Shown: positions 38,610 through 53,252 of the stretch, piece after piece
Layout: each line of letters starts with the position of its first letter
Position numbering within the stretch: the first letter of the stretch is position 1
Source: Megaleporinus macrocephalus
Taxonomy: Eukaryota; Chordata; Actinopteri; Characiformes; Anostomidae
Assembly: GCA_021613375.1 (NCBI GenBank)
Contig: CM038705.1
Span: 4,793,364 to 4,857,363, forward strand
DNA length: 64,000 nt
Direction: 5' to 3'
Notes under the pieces: model-generated
Told to the model about the DNA's origin: nothing
The model's input: only the letters and a program-made list of their open reading frames with translations
The model's database searches: none
Program-made: the position numbers and the translations under genes

Positions 38610-41600
38610 TCAATTAAATTCAAAGTTTCAGTAATTGAGGTATTATTATAAGTATGGTAATATGTTAAACTCAATAACTAATAGAAAGTTTGTACAGATA
38701 TATAAATAAATTTTCACCAAATGCTTCTAAAACAATGGAAAATTGTTTATGGAGACTATTTTGCCTCACGTATTCCTCCACCATGAATGGATTTCAAGGA
38801 TAAAACTACACGGACAATGTCTCAGACATTGGTCAGCGTTTTCATAACCATTACATGCAATAACTTTCTGTGAGGGAGCTTTTGGAGGTGGACGTCTGGT
38901 TCCATTCACCACCACTGTGGACAACTCTTTCTCTAGAATGGAGCGTTTCACACCGAACCACTCTGGACAACATTGTCTACATCATACCATTATTTTTTTT
39001 TTAATGGGTGGAATTCCCCTTTGAGCAACAAAACAGAGGGAGCATGTTATCATATTGTAGTGTCAACAGAGGAGGATGCCTTTCAACCTGTCTGATTGGA
39101 ATTGTGTGTTGTATAGTTAGAAACATCCTGTAAGCCGAATTCCTATTGGTCACTCTACTGGCTCACTGACCTTTACTGTACCTGTTATTATCTCCAGGTT
39201 TCTGTGTGGCCAATCCTGTGGACATTAAAGTCTTTAAGGAGTTGTTTATTGCTCTAAGGCTCCCCTACTCAGTCAAACGCAATGAACAGCTGGCCATCGT
39301 TGTGGTCATCTACAATTACAGGAACGAAGAGAGACAGGTTTGTTCAAATAGATCAAATAGACACACTGTGGACAAACTCAGTTCTATTAGTAGAAAATTA
39401 ATTGAATGAAGTTCTAAAGAAAATAATATCCAGAATAATGTTTTAATAAAAATAAATCTGAGAATTATGTTCTAATAAAATTCACTTTTAGAATGAAGTT
39501 CTAATAAAATGAATATCCAGAATACAGTTCTTATAAATTTAATACAAGAAATAAATTGTAATCAATATCCAAAAAAAATGAAGTTCTAAGAAAAAAATGA
39601 AAATGAAAAATGTTTAATGAAAATAAATTTGACATTCTAATAAAATCAATTTACAGAATGAAGTTCATTTTGAAGTTCCGAGTTCTTTAAAGCTTCAAAA
39701 TTAAGTATAAGTATAATCCAAAATGACGATATAATAAAAATTTTATTAAGAAGTATGTTCAATAAACCTCAACTTCCAAAATTAAGTTCTAAAAAAGTTA
39801 ATACACCAAATTAAGTTCCAATAAAATTAACATTCAAAATGAAGTTCTAAAGAAATTATTATCCAAAATGAGGTTTTATTAAAATAAAATTGAGAATTAT
39901 GTTCTAATGAATGAAATTAATATCTAGAATGAAGTTCTAATGAAATTAACTTTCAGAATTAATTTCTAATTAATATCCAGAATGAAGTTATAATAAAGTT
40001 AATATATTCAATGACGTTCGAATGAAATACATTTCCAGAATGTTGTTTTAATAATATTAAAATTGAGAATTACATTCTAATAAAATTAATATCCAGAATG
40101 AAGTTCTAATAAAATTTATATCCACAATAAAGTTCTAATAAAATTAATATCCAAAATTATGTCCTAATAAAGTTAATATCCAAAATGAAGTTCTAATAAA
40201 ATTCACTTTCAGAAAGAAGTTCTAATAATATTCAGAATGAAGTTCTAATAAAATTAATTTACAGAATGAAATTTGAATTAAATCAACTTCCAGAATGAAG
40301 TTCTAAAAAATATAATATACCACATAAAGTTCCATTAAATTTACATTCAAAATGAAGCTTTAATCAAATTAATACCCAGAATGAAGTTCTAATAAAAAAT
40401 CACTTTCAGAATGTCTATCGAATTAATATCCAGAATTTTAATTAGATTTATATTCAGAATGATGTTCTAATCAGATTAATATTAAGATAAAAATGAATAA
40501 AAATAATATCCAGCAAGAAGTTTTATTAAAATTGACCATTAGAATGATGTTTCTAAAACTAACATCCAAAATGAAATTTCAAAAATAATGAATGAAGTTC
40601 CAATATAATCAATATCCAGATAAAGTTCTTCATAATATTCATATTTATGCTAAATTGTTATTATTGTAATTAAAAATTTGACCTTTCAATGTTGTGTCCA
40701 GCTTGCAGTTCACATGAAGCAAGCAGATGGTCTGTGTTCTCCTGGATCTCAGTCCAGCTCCTCCTACGTCAACATCACTGTGGCTCCAACATCTTCTGAG
40801 ACGGTTACCTTCTCTGCTGTTCCTCTGAAGAACGGCGAGATTCCCATCATCATCCAGCTGTACGATCGACAACTGGAATGGGGAGTTGACGCCATTCAGA
40901 AAACTCTGCTGGTGATGGTAAGTGGGGGCGGAGCTTATTATGAAGTTTCCTCACTACTAAATATTCCACAGTGGACTGTCAGTGGTGTTAGAACAAAGTG
41001 GAAGTGATTGAGAACGACAGCAACTCAGACACTAAGTGGTAGAACACGTACAATGACAGAGCGGGTCAGCAGATGCTGAGGAGCATAGTGCACAGAGGTC
41101 ACCAACTTTCTACAATCACTACAGACCTCCAAACTTCATGTGGTCTTCAGATCAGCTCAAGAACAGAGCGTAGAGAGCTTCATGGAATGGGTTTTCATGG
41201 CCGAGCAGCTGCATCCAAGCCTTACATCACCAAGAACAATGCAGAGTGTCAAATGCAGTGATGTAAAGCACGCAGCCACTGGACTCTAGAGCAGTGGAGA
41301 CGGGTTCTCTGGAGTGCCAGGAGAACAGTAATTGTCTGACTGCATTGTGCCAAGTGTAAAGTTTGGTGGAGGGGGAATCATGGTGTGGGGTTGTTTTTCA
41401 GGAGTTGGGCTCGGACCCTTAGTTCCAACGTCGAGCATGAACAGTTTGGGGACAGGCGCTTCCTGTTCCAACATGACCTCCACTTTTATGACTTTGTGAT
41501 TGTTGTATATGCTGGAAATGTGGAAATAACATCCTATTTCTGTTTTGTAGACGGAAGGAGTGCAGATGCGAAAGGAGAAAAGTTACCTGGTTAACTTGGA

Positions 41601-42935
41601 CGGTGAGTTGTGATGTCGACACTACATTACCATGAATTAGAACATTACCAGCCGAACGTTTTAGTACACTACCAGTCAAACGTTTTAGTACACTACCAGT
41701 CAAACGTTTTAGTACACTACCAGTCAAACGTTTTAGTACACTACCAGTCAAACGTTTTAGTACACTACCAGTCAAACGTTTTAGATACACTACCAGCCAA
41801 ACGTTTTAGTACACTACCAGCCAAACGTTTTAGATACACTACCAGCCAAACGTTTTAGTACACTACCAGTCAAACGTTTTAGATTCACTACCAGTCAAAC
41901 GTTTTAGTACACTACCAGTCAAACGTTTTAGATACACTACCAGTCAAACGTTTTAGTACACTACCAGTCAAACGTTTTAGTACACTACCAGTCAAACGTT
42001 TTAGATTCACTACCAGTCAAACGTTTTAGTACACTACCAGTCAAACGTTTTAGATACACTACCAGCCAAACGATTTAGTACACTACCAGTCAAACGTTTT
42101 AGATACACTACCAGTCAAACGTTTTAGTACACAACCAGACAAACGTTTTAGTACACTACCAGTCAAACGTTTTAGTACACTACCAGTCAAACGTTTTAGT
42201 ACACTACCAGTCAAACGTTTTAGATACACTACCAGTCAAACGTTTTAGTACACTACCAGACAAACGATTTAGTACACTACCAGTCAAACGTTTTAGTACA
42301 CTACCAGCCAAACGTTTTAGTACACTACCAGCCAAACGTTTTAGATACACTACCAGCCAAACGTTTTAGTACACTACCAGACAAACGATTTAGTACACTA
42401 CCAGACAAACGATTTAGTACACTACCAGCTTTCTTTCCAGATTTCTCCTGGACGCCCCAGACATTGTATGAATGTGTTGAGTTCCTTCAGCAGCAATCTT
42501 GATTTAGCTTAATGAAGTACTGAGCAGTCAAAGCAGGTATTAGATGAGAACTGATAATAATACTGGGTTGTTTATAGAAGGAGAAGCTTGGAAAGAGTTA
42601 AATAAACACACTGACGTATATAAAAGCTCTACTTACTGTATTAATACTGTTTAATATTTAAATAAAATGTTTTGTTGAGTAAATAAAGGATTCATGTCTG
42701 CAAAAAATAGCTTTTTAAATAAAATACTGTGTCTGAGTGTTTTACACACAGTACTGTAAGTGTTCATATAATATAACATCACGTTTGTTGGCTGTTTCAG
42801 GTCGAACTGACAAGATCATCCCAATTGATGCAGAGTTTCCGAACATGACGGTTCCAGACTCGGACACCAACATTTTCGTTAAAGTTGAACGTACGGTAAC
42901 CCAGTCAAAACAATTAACAATCACTTTGAACTGTG

Positions 42936-43012
<77 letters not shown>

Positions 43013-44075
43013 ATATAAGTGCCATAGTTGCATACATTCCACACTGGCTATGTTTACATGCAGAGAAATTTCTCCAATGCGATTAAATTAATTCTGATTA
43101 TAGATTAAGCCTGATTTATGTGCTCACTCTACTCAACAATCCGACGAAAATCTTCGTTTACATCAGATCCAAAATTACGCACATGCGTAGAGTATGTCTT
43201 GGTGTAAACGTTACCATGACAACAAGCATCAGGTGAGGTCAGTCAGAGTGAGACCAGCAGATCTCACTCTGGTTACCTGAGGTTCCAGTTAGCACCCTCA
43301 TGTTTTTAACTGCTTTAAAATTATGGCAGAGTCAGAAAAACATATTTCACATGTATTTATTAACCCTTTCATGCATGGTGTCCACGCTTTTGGACAGTTA
43401 ATAATAGTTCAATTCAAAGCATATGAAATGCATTTCACCCTCCAAACAACTAGATGGCAGAATCATAAGTCTTACTGCTCCAGTGTAAGAAAATCCATTC
43501 TCCTGAATTCTATTGTAGTCTTGAGTGCTGAGGTTTAGAATCTAGGATGACTGACACTACTAAGAATGCAGAACATGTCTCTGGTATATCTGTCCAAAGT
43601 TTATACTCAGGTAAAATAAAAAAAATATTTGTTTGACAAACAGACTCTAATGAACATGATTGGATATATTAAACTTCTTTTCTCTTATTTTAGATGTTTT
43701 TATGGCTCAGAAACCAACTGTTCACATATCATGCAACAAAAAGGCTATAAATATAAAAATGCACCATTTATATGTTATAGTTTTTTATGTTTTTTATATA
43801 AACCTCACAAATGTTCTAATATTTTGCATTTTTAATTTAAAAGTTACAAAAAAGAAGCGTAAATTTTAGCATTGTTTGTATAAAATGTTATACAAAGTTT
43901 TACAATATAATACATTTAAAAGTTCAAAGATTTGAGGAAAAATGAAGCATTCTTGGAAACACTAGATGTTTTTAAAAACCATATGTTCGGTTTTTAAATA
44001 ATAGAGTGAGGAAAAACAACAATAAAGAAAACCAGAGAGCAATTTAGGGCAAACTAATAGAAATCAATATTAAGA

Positions 44076-44137
<62 letters not shown>

Positions 44138-44272
44138 ACCTATAATCATTGTGGGATAAACCACTAAATAACCAACTATTAAGAGACAACAACAAAAAAA
44201 ACCAAAAAACTGAATAACCAGATAAATAATTAAAGATGTAAATAGGCAAGGGAAAAAACAATAAATATTAAG

Positions 44273-44350
<78 letters not shown>

Positions 44351-47300
44351 CCTATAAGCATTGTGGGATAAACCAATTAATAACCAACTATTAAGAGAAA
44401 AAAAACAACAAAAAAATTAATAACCCGATAAATAATTAACGAAGTAAATAGGCAAGGGGAAAAAATAAAAATACAAAAATTTGAGTGACGTTTTTAATAA
44501 TAAAAAAAAATAGAGTTACAAGTATTGTTAAAAGATTCCAAGGAACCCTTCAAGGAGTAACGTAGCTTCTCAAGTTTAATTCATGCTAGAACCTCCTGGA
44601 TCCATCTAACATATGTTGGAGGGGAGGCGCACATGGTCAGCTGGGGACAGAAACGAGTATTTTAACCTTGCAGAGAGCTCTTCTATCCTCCTTCTTCACG
44701 CTGGACTCGACCTCCTGTGATAAGAGCTCAGTGTCCAGTATTCATAATAACCTCCGGTTTTTTCTCGTGGAGCAGAAGAGGCGTTCGGTGTGGCCTCTGC
44801 GATGCCCCTTCTGTCGCCATCCAAAGTGGAGGGTCTGATCCGGGCTCCTGCTGGCTGCGCGGAGCAGACCATGATTAGGATGTCCCCAACGGCGCTGTCC
44901 GTCCGCTACCTGGACAACAGCAACCGCTGGGTGGAGCTTTCAGCTGGAACCAGAGACACCGCGCTGGACTACGTGCAGAAAGGTGAGTCATGCGACACCA
45001 GACCTCCGTGGTAGTGCTCTGTAATGAGTGAGCTCACTGAATGAACCCACGTCTTCCAGCCTACGACAGAATTCTGACAGAGTTCAAGAAGGAGGATGGC
45101 TCGTATGGAGCGTGGAGACATCACCCCAGCAGTCACTGGTACGTTCCTCCGGGTTCTTTCAGCAGTTTATGAGTTATCAGCCTCGCCTCGCAGTCTGAGT
45201 GCTCTGTTGCTTTCTGCCGGTGTGTTCCTCCAGGCTGACCGCTCTGGTGGTGAAGGTGCTGTCCCTCGTGGCCGAGTGTGAGTTAAAGGCTGAGGCTAAC
45301 CAGGAGATCATCTCGCAGATGGAGATCCGCGACCCTGTCAATTATCTTATCCAAAAACAAAAGGATGACGGGTCATTTAACGACCCGAATCCGGTCATCC
45401 ACCGAGAAATGCAGGTCAGGGAAATATTCTGTCATTTCATTCTCATGAAATCAGACTACAGAACGGCTTTTGTTTCGATTAGATTTGATTAGATTAGGTA
45501 AAATTTAATTAGGTTAGATTAGATTAGGCCAAGTCACATTAGATTATAGTATTTAATCTTATTTCCGATGACCTAATAGAGTACAGTACACTGTTGGTTT
45601 CACAGCACATTAGATTAAATTAGATCAGATCAGAATAGATTAGGTCAAATCAGATTTGATTGCACTACAATGTTGCTTTTACAACAGATTAGATTAGGTC
45701 AGGTCCAATCAGATTAGATTACAGTACAGTGTTGGTTTTTACAACAGATTAGATTAAATTCGATCAGATCAGATTAGGTTAGGTCAAATCAGATTTGATT
45801 ACACTAAAGTGTTGCTTTTACAACAGATTAGATTAGGTCAGGTCATATCAGATTAGATTACAGCACAATGTTGGTTTACAACAGATTAGATTAGATTAGA
45901 TTACATTAGATTAGGTCAGGTCCAATCAGATTAGATTACAGTACAGTGTTGGTTTTTACAACAGATTAGATTAGATTAGGTCAAATTATCTTGGATTAGA
46001 GTAGTTTGTTGGTTTTACCACAGATTAGATTAGATTAGGTTAAATTAGATCAGATTATGGTACGATATTTTATTTCTGGCAGAAAGCATTGGTTTCAATC
46101 GGTTAGATTGGATTAGATTATATTAGGTCAAGTCAGATTAGATTAGTTTAAAACAGGTCAGATTAGATTTTAGTATTCATTCTTAGTTCTGATGACCTGA
46201 TAGAGTACAGTACAATGTTTGTTTCACAGATTAGATTAAATTAGGTCAAATCAGATTAGATCACAGCACAATATGGGTTTCACAATAGATTAGATTAGAT
46301 TACACTAAATTAGTTCAGGTCCAATCAGATTAGATTACAGTACAGTGTTAGTTTTTACAACAGATGTGATTAGATTAGGTCAATTTAGCTTGGATTACAG
46401 TAGAGTCTTGTTTTGTTTTTGTTTTTCTTTACCACAGATTGGATTAGATTTGTTTAAATTAGATCAGATTATGGTAAAAAGAAAATTTCTTTCTGGCAAC
46501 CAGCATAGCACTGGTTTCAATTGGTTAGGTCAGATTAGATTCGATTAGGTTGGGTAAGATTAGATAACTTTAGATCGGAATAGATAAAATTACATTAGGT
46601 CAAATCAGTTTAGATTACGGTACAGTGTTGGTTTCACGACTGATTAGATTAGGTCAGAACAAATCAATTAGATTAGATCACGCCAAGTCTGATTATATTA
46701 TATTATCTATTTTTTTTCTTTCTAGTGACCTGATCACAGCCCACAGCTTTGGTCTCACCACAGATTTGTTATTTTAGATTAGGTCAGATTAGATTACAGT
46801 GAAGAGTTGGCTTTTACAACAGATCGGATTAGGTCAAGTGGGATCTGTTTTATTAGATCACATTAGGTTAAATCAGGCCAAATCAGATTAGATAAGTGTT
46901 TTATCACATTTTTCTTACTAATGATCTGGTCACAGTACATGGTTGGATTAGATTAGATTGGGTCAAAATATACAAGAGTGCAAGTGTGATATTTGTGTGT
47001 TATGATGTGTGTGTGTGTTAGGGTGGTATCGGGGGGTTTGAGCAAGACGTCTCACTCACTGCTTTCATAACCATCGCTCTCAATCACTCGCTGCCTTTCC
47101 TGGACAGAGAAACTGACGCTGTGGTAAATATGCAGTCCAATCTCTAACCGTTGCAGATTATTCCTATTATATTACTAATAAAGAAATATGTCTTTGTCTG
47201 TGTTGTTTAGAAGCAGAGTATCTCTCGCGCTACATCCTTCCTCCTCTCCCGTGTGGATGCCCTGAAGAGACCGTATGCTGTGGCCATTACAGCCTACTGC

Positions 47301-50300
47301 TTATCCACATGCCTCATAGATCGGACATTGGCTTTACCTGCCTGGAAGAAACTGAAGAGTCTGGCTATACAAGGTGAAACTATACACCCAAACATACTCC
47401 CAGTCTAATCTGATAGGCAGCACCCACATTATAAATATCTGAATGTCATTAAAGTAAATGTCTAATGTAGTCTAATGCAGTCTAATGCAGTCCAATGCAG
47501 TCTAATGGAATCCATATCTTTTTAACACCAGAGGTGCTTCTATCATATTGCCCAAAGAACCATTTATGGCACATTTTCTATCAGAATCTAATTCTGATCT
47601 AATCTAATGTAATCTGTGTTTTTATAATGGAATCTGATTTAAACTGATCCAATCTATTCCAATTTACACTCTGTAAAAGTGCTGTAAAGAGTTCTTGGAG
47701 TGGTGCTGTGGAAGAACCACTTTTGGTTCCCCCAACAAAATCTTTCAGTGGAAAATCTCTTTTACAGACATGGTTCTCTAGGGAACCCAAGTCACTGTTC
47801 AGTGCTCTGATCTAATCTAGTCTAAATAAATATGGTCAGATAAATACGGTCTAGTTTCTAGTAATCTAATTTGATCTACTGTAAATTAACCTATTCCAGT
47901 GTAACTGAATCTAATCCATCTAATCTAATCCAGTGTAATCTAACCTAGTCCAATGTAAACATTTAATAATAATCTGACTTGGTTAGTAAGTAACCTAATA
48001 ATAATGTAATGTAATCTAGTTTAATCTAGTCTTGTCTAATCTAATGTAATGCCATCTAACCTACTTTAGTCTAGTCAAATCTAAAGCAATCTAACTGAAT
48101 CTAGTTATCTAATCTAGTCTATTCTAGTGTAGTCATGTCTTATCTGATCTAATCTATTCTAGTCCAGTCTAGTGTATTGTAATTAATTTATTATAGTTTA
48201 ATCTAGTATATTCTAGTCAAATCTAAAGCAATTTAATTCAATTCAGTCTAGACCAATGTAATCTCATTTAGTCTATTCTGGTAAGGTCTAGTCTAATCTA
48301 TTGTATTCTAGTGTAGTCCTGTCAAATCTGGTCTAATCTAGTCTAGTATACCTTAGTCTGGTCTAGTCCAGCCTTGTGTAAGGTAATATAGTCAAATTTA
48401 TTGCAGTTTAATTGAGTCTGGTCTAATATAATGTAATGCAATCCAATCTAATGTAATCTAATTTAGTATAGTCTAATCAATTCTAATGCAACTTAATTGA
48501 ATCTAGTCTAGTCTAATTTAATTTAATCTAGCCTATTTTAGTGTGGTCGCATCTAATCTAATCTATTTTAGTGTATTCATGTCTAATCTTGCCTACTGTA
48601 ATGTAGTCTAGTTTAGTCTGATATAGTCCAGTGTGGTGTAATGTAATAAAGTCTAATTTATTCTAGTTTAATCTAATCTTGTCTAATCAAACGTGTTGCA
48701 ACCTCATCTAATGTAATCTAATTTAGTCTAGTCAAATCTAGCAGAACCTAAATGAATCTAGTCTAGATTACTCTAATCAAGTCTAGTCTTGCAATCTAAT
48801 CAAATAATACAATGTAATATAGTGTAATCTAATGTAATCTACTGTAGTCATGTCTAATCTTGCGTACTGTAATGTAGTCAAGTTTAGTCTGTTCTAGTTC
48901 AGTGTGGTGTAATGTAATAAAGTCGAATTTATTCTAGTTTAGTCTAATCTAGTCTAATCTAATGTGTTGCAATCTAATCTAATGTAATCCAATTTAGTCT
49001 AGTCAAATCTAGCACAACCTAAATGAATCTAGTCTAGATTAGTCTAATCAAGTTGTTGTTGAGTCATTCCCGAGTAAACTCTCTCCTCTGCTCTGCTCGG
49101 CTCTGTTGTGTTTAGAGGGCGAGTGTAAGGTGTGGAGGGCGAGTGACCACCTGCGGCTGGTGGACGAGCAGAAGAGCCATGGGGTCCCTCCAGCTGTAGC
49201 GCTGACCGTAGAAACCACAGCGTACGCTCTCCTCACCGCGCTGGCTCACAAGGACCTGGAGGAGGCTAGAGCCGCGGCCTGCTTCCTCTCCTCACAGGAG
49301 AACTACGAGGGGGGATTCAAATCCACCCAGGTCAGGCAACAGGGATCACTGTTCGTGTAGGTGGAGATGCTGGGGGTGCAGGGACAGTGCCCACTCCTGG
49401 CCAGGGCTGGAAATGCTTTGGTTGTGTTGAAGGGCCAGTATTCAATATTTTTCACTTGCTGTGTTTGTGCTGCACATTTGCAGGCCGTCCAGACATATAA
49501 CTTGATGAGGGGTGAGTAGGCGGGGCTAGACTGCTGTAGGCCAATGAGTGTTTCCATATAAGGACTATATGTGACTTTATAATGTTTAAATATACACATA
49601 CACTAGCAGTCAAAAGTTAGGACGCACCGAACTGAACTTATATGTGTATAATTATAAAACCTTTAGATTTGAATGTGTTGAAAGACGAGTGTAAATAGTG
49701 AAGTTGGAGCGCATGTACACAAATATTACTAAAACAAACATTTGACTGTATTTAAATATTTAAAATGTGAATGTATATGTTATAAGAGCTATAAAACCCC
49801 CAAATCTGTTTATCAGAACAAGATCTCAGCATCTACAAGGCCTGGGCAATAAAACGATAATGATAATTATCGGAATACGTAATAACAGCGAACTCACATT
49901 TGTTTATACTATTAAAGCTCATGTTTTTATGTCTTTTTCATCGACCTGTCAGAGTCAACACATATTCATGTTCATCCCATAGAAACACTCACTTTTGTCC
50001 TTGTTATTAATGTGTTATAACTGTTTTTTAATACTTTGTGCAGTGTTTATGATCTACTAATAAACACACCACAAAGGTAGTCCTATTTTGAAGTGGTACT
50101 AGCTTCTTAACTGATTCTTTGGCTTGTAAACATTCATATTGGGTTCATTTGGTTTATAAGAAGGGTTCCATAAAGAACCATTATCTGAGAGGTTCCTATA
50201 TAGCACCAAGCATTGTCCAGCAGTGACATGTTCAGGCTTCTTTATGTTCTAGGACACCATTATGGCCCTGGAGGCTCTGTCGCAGTACGCCATTCACAAA

Positions 50301-53181
50301 CCCGAGTCTCCGTTCAGGATGATCAACGTTCAGTTCACCAGGTCCGGACGTGCAGAGATGGAGAAGCTGACGCTGGAAAAGAACAGCGAGAAGGTGGAGG
50401 TGGAGTTGAAGGTGATTTTAAAACTTACCTGCTTACTCTTCTACCACCGCAGCCCAAAGCACAGGAGCAGTTATAGCTGCAGAAGACGAAGCGATTCAGC
50501 TTCTGTCCTCCAGATGGCACTGTAGACAATATAACCACAAAGCTGAGAAGGGAAAACATCATCAGGTTTGGGGAAAGGAGGCAAATCAATAGAGGTGAGC
50601 AGTACTAGCAGTAAGACTAGATGGAAAAACACTAAATAAGATGAGAATATATAGAAAGATCCTGATTTTTAAGAGTAGATAGTATTATTTAGGCCAATTT
50701 GAGGAACAAAGTTTGGTTACACATTACAGCAACATGGATTTATTGAATTCCAGCCACACCACATTGGACTGAACAGGTTCCACTGCCACCCAAGTCACCC
50801 ACCAAACTGAATGTCGGGCCTTGCTGTTAGCCTCAGACTAGTAGACTACAGACTCTGTTGAAATTAACATGGACTCTAACTAGTGTCCACTAACCTTCTA
50901 CCTTCATTAACCATCATCATCACCACTCTGACTGTTCTTCATCTGTACTACAATTTATCTTAGTTATATCATATTATGATTATATAAGCCCACCTGAGCA
51001 ACTGAACAGAAGTACTAGGTGGTACAGTCATTATATCAGTACTGTTTAAATAGATGGCTCCTCCCAAGGTTTCTTCTTCCAATTTTTATGATTTCTATGA
51101 TTTTCTTCTGTGTTTTTATTTTCTTCTTAGGCTTATTTATGCTTCATTAATTTTTTCTTCTCACTAAATTCCTGTAAAGCTGCTTTGTGACGACATCAGT
51201 TGTTAAAAACACTATACAATAAATTTGATTTGATTTGAATTGATACCCTTTATATATACACAGCACTGGATGATAACTACAAACGATTCTGAACTTTTAA
51301 ATTTATTCATAATTTAGAGATTGAGATGTACAAATGATCAGAGAGATTCAGAGTGGGGTTTGATCTAAAGTGGTTCAGACGTTGTTTACAGTGGTGGTGA
51401 CGGTAACCAGACGTCTCCATGTCTATAACACAGATATAGACATTTTATTTTTTCTATCAAACCCACCAGTGAACCCACAGCCACTGACTGCCACTTATGA
51501 AGAATTAAGAAGAATGACACTTTACATTTTACTTTTTATTGCATAATCTTCAATGCATCACTAGTTATTGCTTATTAAAACAGTATTTAACAGCCAGTTC
51601 ATGGACAGCCACTGGCTGTAGAAGTTACCTGCTATTGGTTTAATAAGGATACCTACTAGAGATGGAAGGATCGATCGGCTATGTATTGGTATCGGTCGAT
51701 TTTTAATCTAAATATGTGATCGCCGATATTTCTCCAATGTAATGTTAATTTAGTTGAAAATATTATAATGTTTCACATGCGCTCGTTAAAAATGGTAATA
51801 AACCAATAAACCAGCTATCGGCCAATCGTGCTGAAAAGTGATTGGCGATCGGAATCGGCCCCAAAAACGCTGAACGGTCCATCTCTTATACCTATGTGAT
51901 ACCTATGTGAGTGTTTATATAGAATGGTCAAATCTGGAAAATTGGAAAATTATTACTTTTCTTCTGGGGGACTATTTAGCCTCACAGCGTCCTGCATGTA
52001 TCCCTCCACCATGAATGGAATTTACAGTTGAAATCCTCTCTAAACAATCCTAAACAGCGTCTCAGACATCAGGCAGGGTGGGTATTTATAACCATCTACT
52101 GTAATAACTTTCTGTAAGGGAAAGTTTTTAGAGGTGGACGTCTGGTTCCATTCACCACCACTGTGAAACCTTTTTAATTATGCAGCAATTTTGGGTGGAA
52201 GTAGGAGTAAAATTAAATATGCCAATGTGGATTTTTCTACAGATGTTTGTTTGCTCATTTGTTTCACCCACAGAGGCTGATGGGAGGCGACATAACCGCC
52301 AAAGTTTCGGGGAAAGGAGAAGCGAAAATAAAGGTAGTGCCTCTGTTACATAACAGCTGTGGTGAAGGTCACATGTGAACCATGTACGAATCTCCTCCTC
52401 TCTGCTGACCGGTAGGTGGTGAAGGCTTACTATGACCTTGACCCGTTTGGCAACTGTGAGAACCTGTCAATCAACGTCACAGTACAGGGAAAAGTGGACT
52501 ACACAAGTGAGTAACACTGGACACTCATACGAGGGGTCTTTACATGTCAGTAACTTTATTAATTTATCAAATATACACACTACTGTGCAAAAGTCTCAGA
52601 AACCTAAGCTGATAGTTTAAAAGTCTTCATCTGATCAGTAAGTGTGTGTTCACCAGTAAGAACTCCAGATCTGATTAGAACTGATGTAAATAATCATACA
52701 TACAATACAAAGTAACATGAATATGTTATTGTGAGAGAAGTAGATCAGATCTTGAGCTCCAGTTTGAAGAACAAAGTTAGGTTCCAGATTTCTCCTGGAC
52801 GCCCCAGACATTGTATGAATGTATTCAGTTCCTTCAGCAGCAATCTTGATTTAGCTTAATGAAGTACTGAGCAGTCAAAGCAGGTATTAGATGAGAACTG
52901 TAAATAATACTGGGTTGTTTATAGAAGGAGAAGCTTGGAAAGGGTTAAATAAACACACTGACATATGGAAAAGCACTACTTACTCTATTAATACTGTTTA
53001 ATATTTAATAATAAAGTGTTTACTGAGTAAATAAAAGCTTTGTGTCTAAAGAAAAAGCTTTTTACATATAATTATGTCCCTCCAAGTGACTTAAACCTTT
53101 GCACACAGCACTGAAAATCAGGTAATTATACAAATAATGATGTAAAATTGTGCTTAATGATGTTAGGGTTAGGGTTTAGGG

Positions 53182-53252
<71 letters not shown>

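Noticed and set aside
41286..41594. ORFs overlapping the Tc1-like region as an active transposase
   Set aside because: The transposase blocks are in different frames with stops between them and the C-terminal catalytic part is missing.
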